5,623 nt of DNA from Candidatus Eiseniibacteriota bacterium (GTDB lineage: Bacteria; Joyebacterota; Joyebacteria; Joyebacterales; Joyebacteraceae): NCBI GenBank assembly GCA_030639555.1, contig DAOWCM010000150.1, positions 1 through 5,623 on the forward strand, in the 5' to 3' direction. The notes beneath the pieces are model-generated. The model saw nothing but the letters and a program-made list of their open reading frames with translations, did not search any database and was not told where the DNA came from. Positions 3,686 to 5,623 of this stretch are shown here, one piece after another. The position numbers and the translations under genes were made by a program. Numbering within the stretch: the stretch's first letter is position 1; the number at the start of each line of letters is the position of its first letter.

Positions 3686-5623
3686 TCACGCTTCCTGCAA
3701 CGCGGCATCGACCATGGCGCCCAACTGATCGAGCCGGAAGTTGCGGATGAAGATGCCCTTCTTGGGACAGGTGGCCTGGCAGACGCCACACCCCTTGCAC
3801 AAGGCGCCATCCCGTTCGACTGCCTTCTTGATGCTGCCCTTGTACATGTATTCGATCAGCGTGAGCGCGTTGTACGGGCAGGGATCGATGCAGTACGCGC
3901 ACCCGTCGCAGTTCGCATCCACGATCTCCGAGATCGTGGCCTCAGGCTCGATCTTCTCCTTGGAGAGGATCGTGGCCGCCCGGGCAGCAGCAGCCTGGGC
4001 CTGGGCGATGCTTTCCTCAACGGTCTTAGGAGAGTGCGCCAGGCCGCACATGAAGATCCCATCGGTCGCAAAGTCGACCGGCCGGAGCTTCATGTGTGCC
4101 TCGAGGAAGAAGCGGTCCTGGTTGAGGGGGACTTTGAACAGCTTGCCCACTTCTTCCGTGTCGCCGCGAGGCACAATGGCGGGTGCCAGTACCAAGAGCT
4201 CGCAGTTTATGCGCAGTGGAATGTTGAGAATTGGGTCGACGGTCGATACCTGGAGGGCGCCGTCGGTGGCCGATACTTCAGGCTTGCGGTGCTCATCATA
4301 CCGGATGAAGTGCACCCCCATCTCCCGCGCCTGCGTGTAGTACTTTTCGAGCAGGCCGTATGTCCGGATATCGCGGTACAGGACGTGAACGGCGATGTCC
4401 GAGCGGATCCTCTTGAGGAGGATGGCGTTCTTCACCGCCTGTGAGCAACAGATACGGCTGCAGTACGGCCGTGTCTCCTCTCGCGAGCCCACGCATTGGA
4501 TCATCACCACTGACTTGAGATCGCGAAGCGGAGCGCCATTGTCGGCGATCAGTTCCTCCAGCTGACGCTGCGTAAGCACACGTGGGTTGGTGCTATAGAG
4601 GTACTCGGTCGGCTGGTACTCGGTCGCTCCCGTTGCCACGATGGCAACGCCGTGTGCCACCTCCTGCTCGGTGCCGTTCTGCCGAATGGTGGAGGTGAGA
4701 TTGCCCACCGATCCCTGGACCACGGATAGCGTGCTCTCGAGATGGAGGTCGATGAGGGGGTGGGACGTGATCCTCTCAATGGTTTCGGTCAGTGTCTTTT
4801 GAGGGTTGTCGCCGTTGAAGAGGCTGTGTATGTGCCTGAAGTTCCCGCCCAGCTCCCGCTCCTTCTCCACGAGATGCACTCGGAATCCCTGGTCGGCCAG
4901 GCCAAGGGCGGCCGTCATGCCAGCCATGCCGCCACCCACCACGAGCGCCCGGTTGTTCACCTTCAAGCTCCCCTTCGAGAGCGGCTCCAGCAGTCTGACC
5001 TTGGCCACCGCCATGCGCACCAGGTCCTTGGACTTCTGCGTGGCCTTGTCCGGCTCGTTCATGTGCACCCAGGTGCACTGGTCGCGGATGTTGGCCATCT
5101 CGAACAGGTACTCGTTCAGGCCGGCCTCTCGACACGTGTTGCGAAACAGGGGTTCGTGTGTCCTCGGGCTGCAGGATGCCACTAGCACGCGATTGAGGTC
5201 GTGCTCCGCGATCATCTGCTTGATCCGTTGCTGCGTGTCAGTTGAGCACGTGTAGAGATTGTCCTCCGCGTAGACCACGTTCGGCAGGGTCCTCGCGTAC
5301 TCCACCACGGACGGGACGTCGGCCACGCCACCGATGTTCTTGCCGCAGTGGCAGACGAACACGCCAATGCGGGGTTCCTGTCCCGCTACGTCCTTTTCGG
5401 GCGGATACTCCTTCTCCTGGATGAGGGATCCCCGTTCGTCTGAGAGCAACGCCATCGCCTTGGAGGCACTCGCGGAGGCCTCCATCACGGTCTCGGGAAT
5501 GTCCTTGGGCCCGGCGAAGGGGCCGCAGACGAAGACTCCCGGCCGCGAGGTCTCGACGGGCGCCAGATCCAGGGTTGCTGCAAAGCCGTGCGGGTCCAGC
5601 TCGATCCCGAACGTGTCGGCGAG
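3686..5623 (-). CDS. hdrA: HdrA-like FAD/iron-sulfur protein, tandem-module form, 5' end outside window
   Basis: Cytoplasmic flavoprotein of the heterodisulfide reductase A family, the electron-bifurcating hub that takes electrons from MvhD. The frame is open to the right edge, so 645 residues are visible and the true start is missing. The GTG at 5486-5488 is internal: the 45 codons upstream read as family sequence, ending in a GVFVCG flavin-domain motif. Numbering from that GTG: residues 41-140 are an HdrA N-terminal domain (VFVCHCGKNI at 43-52, C81, ASCSPRTHE at 104-112, C119, C138). The FAD Rossmann motif GGGMAG is at 185-190 with acidic E208. VATGA is at 284-288. A second cysteine group lies at C332, C343, C347 and C348. 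GIFMCG at 477-482 closes the flavin domain. Two [4Fe-4S] motifs end the protein: CDGCAYCIDPC (527-537) and CKGCGVCQATC (564-574). The visible layout is the tail of one module plus a second full module. The second module lacks the ferredoxin insert typical of methanogen HdrA. The stop is 9 bases before mvhD. Family assignment is firm; the redox partners are inferred. Confidence 0.95.
   Translation of the reverse strand, partial: LADTFGIELDPHGFAATLDLAPVETSRPGVFVCGPFAGPKDIPETVMEASASASKAMALLSDERGSLIQEKEYPPEKDVAGQEPRIGVFVCHCGKNIGGVADVPSVVEYARTLPNVVYAEDNLYTCSTDTQQRIKQMIAEHDLNRVLVASCSPRTHEPLFRNTCREAGLNEYLFEMANIRDQCTWVHMNEPDKATQKSKDLVRMAVAKVRLLEPLSKGSLKVNNRALVVGGGMAGMTAALGLADQGFRVHLVEKERELGGNFRHIHSLFNGDNPQKTLTETIERITSHPLIDLHLESTLSVVQGSVGNLTSTIRQNGTEQEVAHGVAIVATGATEYQPTEYLYSTNPRVLTQRQLEELIADNGAPLRDLKSVVMIQCVGSREETRPYCSRICCSQAVKNAILLKRIRSDIAVHVLYRDIRTYGLLEKYYTQAREMGVHFIRYDEHRKPEVSATDGALQVSTVDPILNIPLRINCELLVLAPAIVPRGDTEEVGKLFKVPLNQDRFFLEAHMKLRPVDFATDGIFMCGLAHSPKTVEESIAQAQAAAARAATILSKEKIEPEATISEIVDANCDGCAYCIDPCPYNALTLIEYMYKGSIKKAVERDGALCKGCGVCQATCPKKGIFIRNFRLDQLGAMVDAALQEA
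3767..3910 (-). other. C-terminal 2x[4Fe-4S] ferredoxin domain of HdrA-like protein
   Basis: Two classical CxxCxxCxxxC(P) motifs lie about 37 residues apart: cysteines 527/530/533/537 and 564/567/570/574, counted from the GTG at 5488. The CP that ends each motif is typical of bacterial 2x[4Fe-4S] ferredoxins. In characterised HdrA proteins this domain hands electrons on to HdrC/HdrB or an external ferredoxin. Its presence shows the C-terminus is intact. Confidence 0.93.

Noticed and set aside
3443..4444. Long plus-strand open frame of 333 codons
   Set aside because: It lies antisense to hdrA and mvhD, which have clear family motifs. The translation has no recognisable domain and is an artefact of GC-rich codon bias on the other strand.
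5486..5488. GTG as the start of hdrA
   Set aside because: The same frame remains open to the window edge and encodes conserved flavin-domain sequence upstream, so this GTG is an internal valine codon.
1..5623. tRNA, rRNA, CRISPR arrays, insertion sequences or direct repeats
   Set aside because: None seen. Coding genes fill nearly the whole window and no repeated units or transposase-like reading frames are present.

Overview
The window is a compact, fully minus-strand stretch of one operon from an anaerobic bacterium. All six genes run from the right edge to the left edge, with no intergenic gap longer than about 50 bases. The gene set points to a GC-rich bacterium with H2-linked electron-bifurcating metabolism: group 3c-type [NiFe] hydrogenase parts, a heterodisulfide-reductase-like flavoprotein and a c-type haem sensor kinase. 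Desulfobacterota or a similar uncultured anaerobic lineage fits best. That placement is inference from gene content only. The membrane haem sensor and the GTG starts argue for a bacterium over a methanogen.

Layout in transcription order (right to left): (1) 5623-3686, the 3' part of a large hdrA-like gene. It contains the tail of a first flavin module followed by a second, complete HdrA module, and its start lies outside the window. (2) 3676-3251, mvhD, the [2Fe-2S] electron-transfer subunit. (3) 3203-3006, a 65-residue protein of unknown function. (4) 2964-1399, a membrane histidine kinase with two CxxCH haem motifs in its extracytoplasmic domain. (5) 1402-992, a receiver-only response regulator whose start overlaps the kinase stop by 4 bases (ATGA). 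(6) 960-1, mvhG, the hydrogenase small subunit, still open at the left edge. The catalytic large subunit (mvhA) would be expected just beyond the left edge, and hdrB/hdrC are not seen in the window.

The biochemical core follows the known Mvh-Hdr scheme. H2 is oxidised at the large subunit, electrons pass through the MvhG iron-sulfur clusters to MvhD, and then to the HdrA flavin, where they can be bifurcated. The unusual part is the insertion of a small unknown protein and a complete two-component pair between mvhD and mvhG, so that sensor, receiver and enzyme would be co-transcribed. The kinase looks built to sense redox state or a small ligand through c-type haem. The response regulator has no output domain, so its effect would have to go through protein contact or a further relay partner. 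The kinase H-box also departs from consensus at two functionally important positions. Together these suggest a dedicated redox-sensing module tied to a hydrogenase/Hdr complex. This is the most interesting hypothesis in the window.
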